Of a DNA stretch of 64,000 bases, positions 1 through 9,503 are shown piece by piece (positions within the stretch are counted from its first letter, which is position 1; every line of letters begins with the position of its first letter). The stretch lies in NCBI RefSeq assembly GCF_038049935.1, contig NZ_CP145886.1, positions 4,207,501 to 4,271,500 on the forward strand, written 5' to 3'. The position numbers and the translations under genes were made by a program. Source of the DNA: Rossellomorea sp. y25 (GTDB lineage Bacteria > Bacillota > Bacilli > Bacillales > Bacillaceae_B). Under the pieces are notes generated by a model. It saw nothing but the letters and a program-made list of their open reading frames with translations. It did not search any database and was not told the origin of the DNA.

Positions 1-260
1 AAAAGAATATACCACATTTTTAAATCTTATATCAATAGGAAATTCATTAATCCTTCCAAAATGGTGTTTTTTTAATTCTTTTAATAACTACAAGGCCCTC
101 CTGCTCTCCCATATTGAAGAATTCAGTAAAGTATCACTACATCGTCATATTTAAACTATTAGCAACTAAGATCCCCCTTCAATTCTTCTTCCTCATTAAA
201 TTGTAGTATCAATTCCGGTTTTCAAATTTAATTTTGCACGCACCCAATAATTTCATAAAA
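1..260. other. AT-rich intergenic stretch, no gene seen
   Basis: I see no open frame with a ribosome binding site here. It probably is the 3' flank of a gene lying to the left of the window, because it ends in a strong terminator. Confidence 0.5.
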
Positions 261-309
261 GAGGTCCGTCCCTCATCGCTTTAAAGCGATGTGGGACCGA
301 CCTCTTTTT
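261..309. terminator. Strong bidirectional terminator
   Basis: A 21-bp stem (GAGGTCCGTCCCTCATCGC arm at 261, matching arm ending at 304) with two mismatches is followed by TTTTT on the plus strand and preceded by AAAA. The arm contains GGTCCGTCCCTC, also seen in the loop of the hairpin after sipW, so it may derive from the REP-like family of this genome. Confidence 0.8.
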
Positions 310-386
310 CAGGTTTAAGCTTGTTTACACACTATCTTTATGAGTTGAATACGATAGTAGTAGATTATGAATGAGGTGATGGATTC

Positions 387-2429
387 ATGGAGCTTCCAAC
401 GATTTTGTGTGGGCCGATTGTTCGTCGGGTGGAACCTGCACAAGCTTTTATTTGGATTGCATTGAGCAAGCCATATGATATTAAAGCGGAGTTATTCAAG
501 ATAAAACTGGGTAACGAATCTCAATGTTTTGACTATATGAGCATAGCCTGTGAGACTGAGACGAAAACGGTACAAGCAGGAAAGAACTTATATATAAGTT
601 TAATTAACATTTCTCCACAAGCCGGATCTTTTCCTACTAATAAATTATTAGGGTACAATTTATTGTTTGATGATAGTAATGAAACACTGGACCTGGGCAG
701 CTTCGACTTACTCTCCCCTACTCACCCACACTCGATTGTCTACGAAAATCTCGCTTACCCTACCTTTTATATTAACGAAGGAACTCCATCGAATATTCTA
801 TACGGTTCATGTCGAAAGCTCCACGGGGAGGGGGCGGATGTGTTGTCAGAAGCAGATCATGTCATTGCAACGTCTTATATTCATACTGACAGACCTTCCT
901 CTCTATTTTTAATGGGAGATCAAATATATGCTGATGATGTGGCAGATCCCATTTTTAAAATCATAACAAGGTTCGGAAAAGAGCTGGTGGGACAAGAGGA
1001 AGACCTATGTGCCGTCGACCCCCGCTTAGAAGAAGAGCCTTTTAGACAGGGACTTCAACAAATCAATGGCAGGCAATATATGACGGAACACTTTTGCAAA
1101 TTCACTTCCAGAAAAGCGGCAAATCATCTGTTAAGCTTGAGTGACTATGCAGCCATGTATATTTTGTCGTGGAGTCCCTCATTATGGGAGCTCGCACATA
1201 AGGAAGGGATGTTCGATACCTTTCAAGAAGCAGTTGATAACAATGAAGTCTATTTCGCTTTTAAGGATTGTCAAAGCAAAGAGCATAAAACGGAATATCG
1301 GCGGCTTCAAGACCGCTACCAAAAGCAGATGAAAGAACTGGCTCATCTGGAGGAAGCCTTGTATTCTGTCAGAAGAGTACTGGCCAATACCCCGACCTAT
1401 ATGATGTTTGATGACCACGATATGTCAGATGATTGGAACCTGACACAGGATTGGAAAACGAGCGTTTGGAACGCTCCTTTAGGAAGACATGTCATTAGTA
1501 ACGGCTTGGCATCCTATTGGCTTTTTCAAGGCTGGGGAAATGAGCCCGATACGTTTACCCATTTCGGTCAAACCATGCAAACCTACTTTGACTCTTTTCA
1601 TCCCGGTTCACTCCCCCACTCCAACTGGGTACAGGCTCTATGGAACTATGAATCTTGGCATTTCACCGCCCCCACTGCACCAAAGGCTGTATTTCTTGAT
1701 ACAAGGACCCAGCGCGGTTATGTGAATAAACCAAAGCCTGTGAAGGTAGGAAGACGAATAGATGAAGAAAGATATAGTCCAAACCTTATTAATCAGGAGG
1801 GATGGTACAGGATTTCCACTAAACTGACCGCGTCTGGTTGGAATGAAGGTGAGCCCTTAATCCTTGTATCCCCTGCTCCCCTTTACGGAATCGGATTAAT
1901 TGAAAACTTTCTACATGACTATATGCTTCCACTGAGGACGTTTGGTTTACCTGTCCAAAGCGACTTTGATTTAGAAGCATGGAAATACAACGGGAAAGGC
2001 TTTAGCGACTTCCTTCATCAGGTATTAGCCTGGAACCCAAGTGACTGCATCATCTTATCAGGCGATGTGCATTCGGCTTCGTCCGTTACATCTGATATTA
2101 CCTTTCGTGATGGCCGGACCCTTACGATTCATCAGTTCACAAGCAGCCCGATCAAGAATATGAGCTATACAGGGATTTGGGGTGCCATCATGAAATTCAT
2201 CATTGCCTTAAATGCCAGAAAAAGGACCGACCGGACGATCTACCGGTACTGTGATCATCAGTTTGATCTATTTCAGGAGGAACAGGAAAGTAGCACTCCT
2301 TCTGACTATGTATGGAAGGAAAGCATTCGTTACAGGCATATAAACGATTCTTCGATTATTGAAACCAATAATAACATTGGGTTGTTAAGGGACGGAGGGA
2401 CAGGTCCGGTGTCCCGGATCATTGTTTAG
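387..2429 (+). CDS. PhoD-like metallophosphatase (alkaline phosphatase D family)
   Basis: The 680-residue protein has the metal-binding motifs of the PhoD-like family: MGDQIYADD near residues 176-184, MFDDHDMSDDW near 340-350 and LSGDVHSAS near 560. By family it would hydrolyse phosphomonoesters or diesters using a Fe/Ca-type metal centre. There is no signal peptide or Tat motif, so unlike secreted PhoD it is probably cytoplasmic. The start follows GAGGTGATGGATTC. It stands alone between terminators. The C-terminal residues (RDGGTGPVSR) are encoded by a partial copy of the GGGACAGG repeat, so the native C-terminus has probably been rewritten. The substrate is unknown. Confidence 0.8.
   Translation: MELPTILCGPIVRRVEPAQAFIWIALSKPYDIKAELFKIKLGNESQCFDYMSIACETETKTVQAGKNLYISLINISPQAGSFPTNKLLGYNLLFDDSNETLDLGSFDLLSPTHPHSIVYENLAYPTFYINEGTPSNILYGSCRKLHGEGADVLSEADHVIATSYIHTDRPSSLFLMGDQIYADDVADPIFKIITRFGKELVGQEEDLCAVDPRLEEEPFRQGLQQINGRQYMTEHFCKFTSRKAANHLLSLSDYAAMYILSWSPSLWELAHKEGMFDTFQEAVDNNEVYFAFKDCQSKEHKTEYRRLQDRYQKQMKELAHLEEALYSVRRVLANTPTYMMFDDHDMSDDWNLTQDWKTSVWNAPLGRHVISNGLASYWLFQGWGNEPDTFTHFGQTMQTYFDSFHPGSLPHSNWVQALWNYESWHFTAPTAPKAVFLDTRTQRGYVNKPKPVKVGRRIDEERYSPNLINQEGWYRISTKLTASGWNEGEPLILVSPAPLYGIGLIENFLHDYMLPLRTFGLPVQSDFDLEAWKYNGKGFSDFLHQVLAWNPSDCIILSGDVHSASSVTSDITFRDGRTLTIHQFTSSPIKNMSYTGIWGAIMKFIIALNARKRTDRTIYRYCDHQFDLFQEEQESSTPSDYVWKESIRYRHINDSSIIETNNNIGLLRDGGTGPVSRIIV
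2389..2417. repeat. Partial REP-like GGGACAGG palindrome
   Basis: GGGACGGAGGGACAGG is followed by GTCCCGG. This is a half copy of the palindromic family found at several other sites in the window; here it lies inside the 3' end of the phosphatase gene. Confidence 0.6.
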
Positions 2430-2582
2430 GGACAACAAGCCTCTCCTATTGTCCGGAAAACTAATTCGCTCTCTTCTTTTTGGCTATCAAGCGACTCCAA
2501 ATAGAAGAGAAAGTACATAGTCATTCGCCCCTATGTGAATGAGACGTTATAGCTGTCCCGGGTCTCGTCTCCGCCCTTCAGT

Positions 2583-2885
2583 TCAGATAACCTCCATTAG
2601 CCAATAACCATGCATCATACAGGTAAAACTATAAGAGGCTGCCGCAATGACTGAGACACTGAGTAAGACATTAGAAAACTTTTTATCCGGATGGAGTTTG
2701 TAAAGAAGAATAAATAAGGATAGAGAAAGCCCACCTTTCAATAGGAGAAATAACCAGGGACTGGCGGAGTAAAGATTATTCATTAAAGGATTGGCTTCTG
2801 TCATGTAATCGAAATGTAGCCCATACAGGGTCAGAAATGCATCTAAGAGGTTTATAATTGCGATGTAAAGAAGAAGTTGCCTCAT
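2583..2885 (-). CDS. Small membrane protein, DUF5658-like
   Basis: A 100-residue protein with about three transmembrane segments. It begins MRQLLLYIAIINLLDAFLTL and has the pattern LDAFLTLYGL...EANPLM near the N-terminus that I associate with DUF5658 membrane proteins of unknown function. The start is placed at the ATG at 2885 because AGGGAGG lies 8 bases upstream; the longer frame would put this ribosome binding site inside the gene. Monocistronic. No function can be given. Confidence 0.7.
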   Translation of the reverse strand: MRQLLLYIAIINLLDAFLTLYGLHFDYMTEANPLMNNLYSASPWLFLLLKGGLSLSLFILLYKLHPDKKFSNVLLSVSVIAAASYSFTCMMHGYWLMEVI

Positions 2886-3071
2886 GGAATGGACCTCCCT
2901 GTTCATTATACAAGATATTTATTGTTCTTTTTCGAGAACATATAAGTCTATTATATTACAGATGACCGATTTATACGAGATAATAAATCCGTTAAAAAGA
3001 ACTTCAAAGGTTTGGTTTTTAAAATAACCATCGTGTCGATGTTTCCTTCCGTTGCTAAGATGTTTTCAATA

Positions 3072-3146
3072 TTAAACAAACGTTTATTAAGTTGATTTTG
3101 TGCCATTACTTATAGAGATTCAGCAATCAATCATACGTTTGTTTAA
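3072..3146. repeat. 12-bp inverted repeat upstream of the DUF5658-like gene
   Basis: TTAAACAAACGT at 3072-3083 is repeated in inverted form (ACGTTTGTTTAA) at 3135-3146. The 11-mer ACGTTTGTTTA recurs at 53569-53579. The form is compatible with a TetR-type operator, but no gene start lies close by. The rest of 2886-3209 shows no gene. Confidence 0.35.
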
Positions 3147-3209
3147 AAATGACACTGGCTGGATTCTTCTTTCTGCAACACTTTTTTAAATAGTCTCAAT
3201 CCTAAACAA

Positions 3210-3240
3210 AACCCCAACCCTTTCTCTCAGGGTTGAGGTT
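3210..3240 (-). terminator. Terminator of the amylopullulanase gene
   Basis: A 12-bp stem (AACCCCAACCCT / AGGGTTGAGGTT) with a 7-base loop, followed on the minus strand by TTTTGTTT, 27 bases after the stop codon. Confidence 0.8.
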
Positions 3241-3266
3241 GTTTGTTTTTATCCATTTCTATCATA

Positions 3267-6200
3267 CTATTGCTTCTTTTTCTTCCCCTTCTCATCCACC
3301 TTGATCACAACAGTGGTCAAAGGATCCAAAGTCAAAGTATCTTTGGTCAATGTAAAGCCAGACTTCTTAGAAACCGGCTTAGTTCCCGCTTCGTCGTTGT
3401 CTACTACAACCTTACCTTTAGAGAAGTCATAGTCACCCACCGATAGGGTACGCGCTTCGCTATCCGCATTGACGAATACGTAGTACTCACCCGTACCATC
3501 TGTAGATGCATTCTTGTAAGCTAGCAACAAGTCTGTATCCTGGATTTCAGGCAAGTCAAGCAGTGATACATTCTGATCAACCAGCTCTTTCTCACCCAAT
3601 CGGAAAGCATTGGTTGATCTTCTGAGCTTAATCAAACCTTCTGTATATTCTCTCGTAGTTGTATTAACTTCATACTTCTTCTTATTCGTTGCTTTTTCCC
3701 AGTCAAACTTATTGATAGCGTCGGATGAATCATATGAGTCGTGAATGAAGTAGCCGAATGGGTTTCCTTCTTCATCTTCCAGCTCATGGTATTTCTGTTC
3801 CGGTACGCCTTCCCCTAGCCATTGCTTCGTTCGTCCATATTCCTGACCAGCGTGGATAAAGGCCGTTCCTTGTGATGTCAGGATCATGGAGTTCCCAAGG
3901 CGGATACGCTTATGAATCTCCAGGTTGTTTTCCGGGATGGCCGGATCCTTTTTGATCGATTGGGCAATGACATCGTATAACGGCAGGTTGTCATGTGCTG
4001 CGATGTATTGGACCATGTCGCCCGGGTCGTCGTCTGCCGTGTTGCCCGGCTGTCCTTTGATGTTGTTAAAAATCGTGTTGATGTCGCGTGCGCCGTTTGT
4101 CAGGAATCGTGGCTCACCTTCTGAACCGAATCCGGATTTCAGTTCATTACGGATTTCGTCGGAGAAGACTCCTACGTCGTCGGTTTTGTCCATCCAATCT
4201 TGATCCGCTCCCATTCCTTCTAATGAAGGATCGGATAAGTGACCGGCGAATGTTCTCCAGCCTTCACCGATGAACAATGCATCCGGGTTGATTTCAGCCG
4301 CTGCGTCATAGGCTTTTTGAATGGATGGGTAGGTTGCGTCGCCCATCATATCGAATCGCATACCATCGATTTTGTATTCGTCAAACCAGTATTTCACTGA
4401 GTCGACCATCAGCTTTTCAGCCATGGTATGGTTGGTTGCCAGGTTGTTTCCGAAACCTCCAAGGAAGTTTCCTTTGTCGTCCTGGAACGCATAGTAGTTT
4501 GGAACGATATCGTTCAGTGTGCTTGTTTTAGCCATATGCGTGTAGACCACGTCGAGGACGACACCCATACCCTTGTCATGAATCGCGTCGATCAATCGCT
4601 TCGTTTCTTCGATTCGTAATTGTGGATCAGTGGCATCCTGTGAATACGCACCATCCGGGGAAAAATAACTGTGAGGGTCATAGCCCCAGTTGTATTCATT
4701 TCCTCCCGCTGAATACTCAAGCTCCCGTTCGCCCATATTCGTTTCATCGCCGTAGTACCAGGCCATGATGGGAAGCAGTTGAACGTGTGTCACACCCATT
4801 GACTTGATATAATCAAGCTTTTTGATGAAGGCGTCATAGGTGCCCCATCTTTCCTTCTTCAAATCTTTTTCAATTGAAGGGTCGGACGTAAAGTCACGGA
4901 CGTGGACTTCGTAAATGACCGCATCTTCACGTTTTTCATAGCCATCAATGGAAGCATAACTGAATTTCTTAGGATCGGTTCCTGTTAAATCGACGATCGC
5001 TGCCTTCCCGACATTATCGCCGTCAGGCCCAGCTTCACCCTCTGTATTCACTGTAAAAGCAGCCATTGATTTCGCGTAAGGATCCAATACTTTTTTCGTT
5101 ATGCCGTCATTGGTTACTTCATATTGATAGTAGTAACCTTTCAAATCTTTCACCTTTAAGTCATTCGCTTTTACGTCTGTTGACCAGACACCTTTTTCAC
5201 CAAGGGTCAGTTCCACACTGCCGATTGGTTTTGCGGCATCTTTATTATCAAAGAAGTTCGCGACTACCTTGCTTGCTTTCGGTGCCCATAGTTTTAAGGT
5301 CGCGTTTCCTTTATTATATGTGGCACCGAGGTCGTCACCATCATAGGCATACTTGTTATCGATCAGTCTCCAGCCAGCTGCCGCTTTAACGGTTCTGCCT
5401 GAGTAGGTGATGGATAACGGCAGTTTTTCCAGGTCAAAATCAGCTTTTACTTCCACTGTTTTGTCTCCGGTGATTTCAGCACTTTCCACTGTCACATCGG
5501 ATCCGGCACTGTCTTTCATGGCTAAACCGGACAATAACGCTTCCTCTGTCAAACCATCTGTCATCGTGAAGTTCAGACGGATCGTATCGTCAGAAATGAC
5601 CTCGGAAGAAATCAGTCCCGTTGCTACGTCGCCATGTGGGGAAATGTAGACATTGTCTTCACCCTGCTTCACCCACAGATGATCATATTTATCCAGTAAG
5701 TTGAAGGACTTGTCTCCGCCATCTTTCTCTCCCGTAGCTTCATTCACTACCAGGAATCCAAGGCTTTTAGCACCTTCATTAAGTTCAACATCTACGTAAG
5801 CACCATAACGGTCCTTTTTCGTAAAATCAATGGCATCTGCCGGCCACGTGGCAGGGGCATTCTTCACGTCTCCCCACGTCCATAAACCGAAGTTTTCATA
5901 ATTCCCGTCTTCACGCTCATAATGAATACGCACCGTGTTTTCCGGCAGATCAACCGGCTCATACGTATACACTTTATCCGATCCTTGTTGGATCCAAATC
6001 TCGTTTACCTCAGGTGAAGTGATCGTAAATCCTTTATCTCCACCATCTTTACCGGCATCGCCTTTTGTAATATCCATTACAAGGAAGCCGATGTTTTTCG
6101 CACCCTCAGCAAGTGGTACGTCAATGTACGCGCCGTAGCTGTCGGTCTTTTCAAACATGGTAGCACCTGTCGGCCAGTTTGCCGATGGTGATTCCACGTC

Positions 6201-8852
6201 ATTCCATAGCCATGCACCGTAGTTTTCGTAATTTCCATCGGTACGGTTATAGTGGATGCGGATGTTGTTTTCCGGAACCGGCTCTACTTCAGGATCTTCT
6301 CCCCCTGAACCTGATCCAGCTTCAGCACCTGTAATCTTACCGCCTTCAACGGTCAGCAATGCGGTACCGCCGTCTGCTTTGGAAGGTAGAGTCATCGTAA
6401 TCTCATTTCCTCCGTCAGCATTGAATGTCTCACCGGAATACGCATTCGTCACGACTGCATCCGGAGAATCCACTGTCAACGTGATCTCTTTCGCTTCGTC
6501 CGCCACGTTCAACCCAACGTAGACAGAGTCCTCTTTATAGTCACGGGAGAATACGAGGAATTTATCGCTATTCGAACCACCGACAGTCTTTCTCTCCCCT
6601 TTAGCAAACACATCGGAATGTGCCCCTCTAAAGTTTAAAATCTTCGTATAGTGCTCTAACACGTCATTATTTTCTACATCATCCCAGGCAAAATCATAAC
6701 GGTTATCATACTGAGGATAATTGTTTGCACCGCTTTGCCCTAGTTCTTCACCATAATAAATGACCGGCTGCCCCTTCGACGTTGCCTGAAGTGAAGCGGC
6801 CACTTTCAGCTTGCCTTCATCTCCGCCTAACGAATACAAGAAGCCGTCTTCGTCATGACTTCCTAAAAATTGACCGAGTGTTGCCGTGTTATCAATCTTT
6901 CCGTTTCGTGCCGTCAGCTTATCATTGGCTGCTTTCAGGTCGCCGTTTACAAAATCTTTAGCTATACCTTTGAAACCGAAGTCCAGAAGGGAGTCCATCA
7001 TTCCGGTATCAAGATATCCCAGCTGATTGTCTGAACTTGCTCCCCAAGCTTCACCAATCATCTTGTGCTGAGGCATTTTTTCCGTGATGGCGTTTTTAAA
7101 GGCCATCCACGTAGCATCTTCCACGTGCTTCACAGTGTCGACGCGGAAATAATCGATCGTATTCCCTTTTGCCGTTGTCGCTTTCTCGATCCAATCCGTT
7201 TGCCAATCGATGATTTGCTGGCGGACTTCTGGATTTTCCGTGATGACGTCTGGTAATCCTGCTAGTTCTCCGACAACTTCATCCGTGCCAACATTGCCTT
7301 GGCGTACGATGTCGCTGTACTTGTTGCGTTCTGCATCCGTCGGGTAACCTGGTGGACGCTGATCGGTGGCTAAGTCACCATCGATCTCTTTTAACCCATA
7401 CCCCGTATGATTCAAGACCACATCGACCATGATTTTAATGCCGCGGTCATGTGCCTCATCGATTAAGGTATGGAACTCCTCCATTGATCCAAAGTGAGGA
7501 TTCAGCTCACCGAAGTTACTCGCCCAGTAGCCGTGGTAACCAAAATAAGGCTGATCCGATTCCCCGTTTGTTTCAACGGAACGGACATCATACTTAATAT
7601 TTTCAACGACCGGACTGATCCAGATCGTATTCACGCCAAGGTTATCAAGGTAATCAAGTTTCTCCGTGATTCCCTTGAAATCTCCACCCTGGTACGTACC
7701 GCGTTTGCTTTGATCATAATTCAAATTGTAAGGATCATCATTCGACGTATCCCCATTGAAGAATCGATCTGTCAGCATAAAATAAATAATAGATTCATCC
7801 CAATCAAGATCCGAATCGCCGACAGACTGTCTTGCATTTACTTCGATTTCAGTCGTTCCCTCATAATAGTTCCCGTATGAATCCACTACGGTCAGAGGAA
7901 TCGTTTTCGTCCCTGCCGTAATGTCATCATCGACGGCTAATGTCACTTCTTTTAATGAAGGATCGATTTCAAGTTTCTCTGATCCGCCAAGTGAAGAAAC
8001 ATCTGCCGTGATCTTTTGGATTTTCACATCCTCTGTCAGTCCAGCTACATCAACCGTCAAGACAGCGTTCTCATTATAGTCCACAGCAGTTGGAGCCACT
8101 GAACCAGTAACCGTCAGATCAGCTTTTTGGAAATCAAGAAATGATTGCCCGTCCATTGAATTGTAAGGGTCACTTACTTCTGTCGTTTCACCGTCTTTTG
8201 TGACCAGGAATGAGTACGGGTTCTTTCCATTCGGAATGTTCTCGTATGATAGAACGAATCTCTCATTCTCTGGTTCATACGTCATTTCCTTTGTTTCCCC
8301 GTTGTACTTCAACTCTACCTTTTCGATTGAATCCATCGTATCGTTTGCGAACAATTCTTTATCACGATAATAGAACGTCGCACTCCCCTGATCGATGACC
8401 GGGGCCGATCCATCAGGCACAATGCGGATTTCCTCGACACCGCTTGTTATGTACGCCTTGGTGAGGGTGTCGTTTTTGTTCACTTTTATAAAACGATCGC
8501 CAAACTCCTTCTCCGCCGTATTCCAGTCCTCGGTACTGCGAAGAACGAAACCGAATTGCTCTGTTTCAGGTGCAACGGCAATGTTCGCTACCGCCACTCC
8601 GTTTTCATAGGAGTCAAAGTTGATTTGATCATTCTTTACTCCTGTGTTCCAGGCCCATATATTCCAGCCGTCATACGTTTGGTCTTCACGCTCATATGTG
8701 AAGCGTACTGTGCGTTCACCCGTATCAGCTGCGTCAGTCGTGGTATTTCCATCCGCGACAGCAGAAGCTGCCGGTGCAAACGGTGACCACAGACTGATGA
8801 GTATCATCAAAGTCATAAAAATCGAGAATCGACGCTTTGTCTTATTTCCCAT
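3267..8852 (-). CDS. Secreted amylopullulanase (alpha-amylase plus type I pullulanase)
   Basis: A 1861-residue extracellular starch enzyme with two catalytic halves. Order: signal peptide (1-31, ending APAASA); a pullulanase-associated starch-binding domain (46-145); an Ig-like segment (about 250-345); a GH13 alpha-amylase domain (350-800) with nucleophile D572, acid/base E601 and D667; two further starch-binding PUD-type repeats (864-965 and 972-1070, each RIHY.R.DGNYEN); a CBM48-like segment (about 1165-1265); and a GH13_14 pullulanase domain with YNWGYDP at 1387, nucleophile D1501, acid/base E1530 and D1621. This would cut alpha-1,4 and alpha-1,6 bonds of starch and pullulan. The same amylase-then-pullulanase order is known from the alkaline amylopullulanase of Bacillus sp. 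KSM-1378. There is no LPXTG anchor. Two LacI-type operators lie upstream. Confidence 0.93.
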   Translation of the reverse strand: MGNKTKRRFSIFMTLMILISLWSPFAPAASAVADGNTTTDAADTGERTVRFTYEREDQTYDGWNIWAWNTGVKNDQINFDSYENGVAVANIAVAPETEQFGFVLRSTEDWNTAEKEFGDRFIKVNKNDTLTKAYITSGVEEIRIVPDGSAPVIDQGSATFYYRDKELFANDTMDSIEKVELKYNGETKEMTYEPENERFVLSYENIPNGKNPYSFLVTKDGETTEVSDPYNSMDGQSFLDFQKADLTVTGSVAPTAVDYNENAVLTVDVAGLTEDVKIQKITADVSSLGGSEKLEIDPSLKEVTLAVDDDITAGTKTIPLTVVDSYGNYYEGTTEIEVNARQSVGDSDLDWDESIIYFMLTDRFFNGDTSNDDPYNLNYDQSKRGTYQGGDFKGITEKLDYLDNLGVNTIWISPVVENIKYDVRSVETNGESDQPYFGYHGYWASNFGELNPHFGSMEEFHTLIDEAHDRGIKIMVDVVLNHTGYGLKEIDGDLATDQRPPGYPTDAERNKYSDIVRQGNVGTDEVVGELAGLPDVITENPEVRQQIIDWQTDWIEKATTAKGNTIDYFRVDTVKHVEDATWMAFKNAITEKMPQHKMIGEAWGASSDNQLGYLDTGMMDSLLDFGFKGIAKDFVNGDLKAANDKLTARNGKIDNTATLGQFLGSHDEDGFLYSLGGDEGKLKVAASLQATSKGQPVIYYGEELGQSGANNYPQYDNRYDFAWDDVENNDVLEHYTKILNFRGAHSDVFAKGERKTVGGSNSDKFLVFSRDYKEDSVYVGLNVADEAKEITLTVDSPDAVVTNAYSGETFNADGGNEITMTLPSKADGGTALLTVEGGKITGAEAGSGSGGEDPEVEPVPENNIRIHYNRTDGNYENYGAWLWNDVESPSANWPTGATMFEKTDSYGAYIDVPLAEGAKNIGFLVMDITKGDAGKDGGDKGFTITSPEVNEIWIQQGSDKVYTYEPVDLPENTVRIHYEREDGNYENFGLWTWGDVKNAPATWPADAIDFTKKDRYGAYVDVELNEGAKSLGFLVVNEATGEKDGGDKSFNLLDKYDHLWVKQGEDNVYISPHGDVATGLISSEVISDDTIRLNFTMTDGLTEEALLSGLAMKDSAGSDVTVESAEITGDKTVEVKADFDLEKLPLSITYSGRTVKAAAGWRLIDNKYAYDGDDLGATYNKGNATLKLWAPKASKVVANFFDNKDAAKPIGSVELTLGEKGVWSTDVKANDLKVKDLKGYYYQYEVTNDGITKKVLDPYAKSMAAFTVNTEGEAGPDGDNVGKAAIVDLTGTDPKKFSYASIDGYEKREDAVIYEVHVRDFTSDPSIEKDLKKERWGTYDAFIKKLDYIKSMGVTHVQLLPIMAWYYGDETNMGERELEYSAGGNEYNWGYDPHSYFSPDGAYSQDATDPQLRIEETKRLIDAIHDKGMGVVLDVVYTHMAKTSTLNDIVPNYYAFQDDKGNFLGGFGNNLATNHTMAEKLMVDSVKYWFDEYKIDGMRFDMMGDATYPSIQKAYDAAAEINPDALFIGEGWRTFAGHLSDPSLEGMGADQDWMDKTDDVGVFSDEIRNELKSGFGSEGEPRFLTNGARDINTIFNNIKGQPGNTADDDPGDMVQYIAAHDNLPLYDVIAQSIKKDPAIPENNLEIHKRIRLGNSMILTSQGTAFIHAGQEYGRTKQWLGEGVPEQKYHELEDEEGNPFGYFIHDSYDSSDAINKFDWEKATNKKKYEVNTTTREYTEGLIKLRRSTNAFRLGEKELVDQNVSLLDLPEIQDTDLLLAYKNASTDGTGEYYVFVNADSEARTLSVGDYDFSKGKVVVDNDEAGTKPVSKKSGFTLTKDTLTLDPLTTVVIKVDEKGKKKKQ

Positions 8853-8911
8853 TCATGTTTTCCCCCTCTTAAATTGGATTAATAGAATAATAGAAGTGCT
8901 CTTGATGATTG

Positions 8912-8925
8912 TGGAAACGTTTGCA
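8912..8925. promoter_or_regulatory. LacI/CcpA-type operator proximal to the amylopullulanase gene
   Basis: TGGAAACGTTTGCA, centred on CG, matches the cre/LacI-family pattern with two deviations at the W positions. It lies about 60 bases before the start codon, where binding would block transcription. Confidence 0.55.
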
Positions 8926-8977
8926 CAAAGAGTTAAAAAAATGTGAGATCAATATTAATGTAGTTATTTCGAACTAG

Positions 8978-8991
8978 TGCAAACGCTTGCA
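8978..8991. promoter_or_regulatory. LacI/MalR-type operator distal to the amylopullulanase gene
   Basis: TGCAAACGCTTGCA is a near-perfect palindrome around the central CG, typical of LacI-family repressors of maltose and starch genes. It is 66 bases from the proximal site, about six helical turns. Confidence 0.6.
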
Positions 8992-9297
8992 ATTTTCTGT
9001 CTTTTTTATTTTACAATAAATTCAAAGGAGTGGCTATATGACAAAAGGGGGATTTTTTTCCTATTATTAGTGTAAACATAGTGGCTGCTTTATAGTAGTA
9101 GATGATTTCACTACAGGATGCTTCTTTTGGGGTGAGACTTTGCTCGATTGAAGGTCCAAAGGCTATATTTTGTATGCTTATGGACGGAAAATGACTTTAG
9201 ATTGTCTTTTTTTTCAGCTGGAGGGGGAAGCTGAACGGATTGGCGGGTGCCGGTATGGCTTTTGATTCTGATACGGAACCCTCTCGCAGTTAAATCC

Positions 9298-9383
9298 ATC
9301 CTGATTGGGCAATTTTCAATCCTGTTTTGAGATTATTAATCCTGATTTTGATTTATTGATCCTCATTACGATTAATTGATCCT
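9298..9383. repeat. Degenerate tandem repeat with 20-bp period
   Basis: ATCCT occurs at 9298, 9319, 9339, 9359 and 9379, each followed by an AT-rich 15-mer such as GATTTTGATTTATTG. The rest of the 9012-9476 gap has no gene with a ribosome binding site. Confidence 0.6.
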
Positions 9384-9476
9384 TCGTGTCAAATTTTCTT
9401 TGTCGGGGCGCCCGGAAGCAGTAATCATTCAAGTCGACGTTTCTCATCTACCGATTGCAAAAGAGCCAAAAAAAAA

Positions 9477-9503
9477 TAGGAACAAGCGGATGCCTTGTTC
9501 CTA
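9477..9503 (-). terminator. Terminator overlapping the lipase stop codon
   Basis: TAGGAACAAG pairs perfectly with CTTGTTCCTA (10 bp, loop of 7) and is followed on the minus strand by a run of nine T. The stop codon is inside the stem. Confidence 0.85.

Noticed and set aside
7494..7880. 128-codon frame opposite the amylopullulanase
   Set aside because: Shadow of the strong coding signal of the amylase domain; many similar shadows exist across long genes.
9111..9299. 62-codon minus-strand frame downstream of the TslA-like gene, considered as a small helical partner
   Set aside because: It is not helical or WXG-like, lies beyond the terminator and has no ribosome site.
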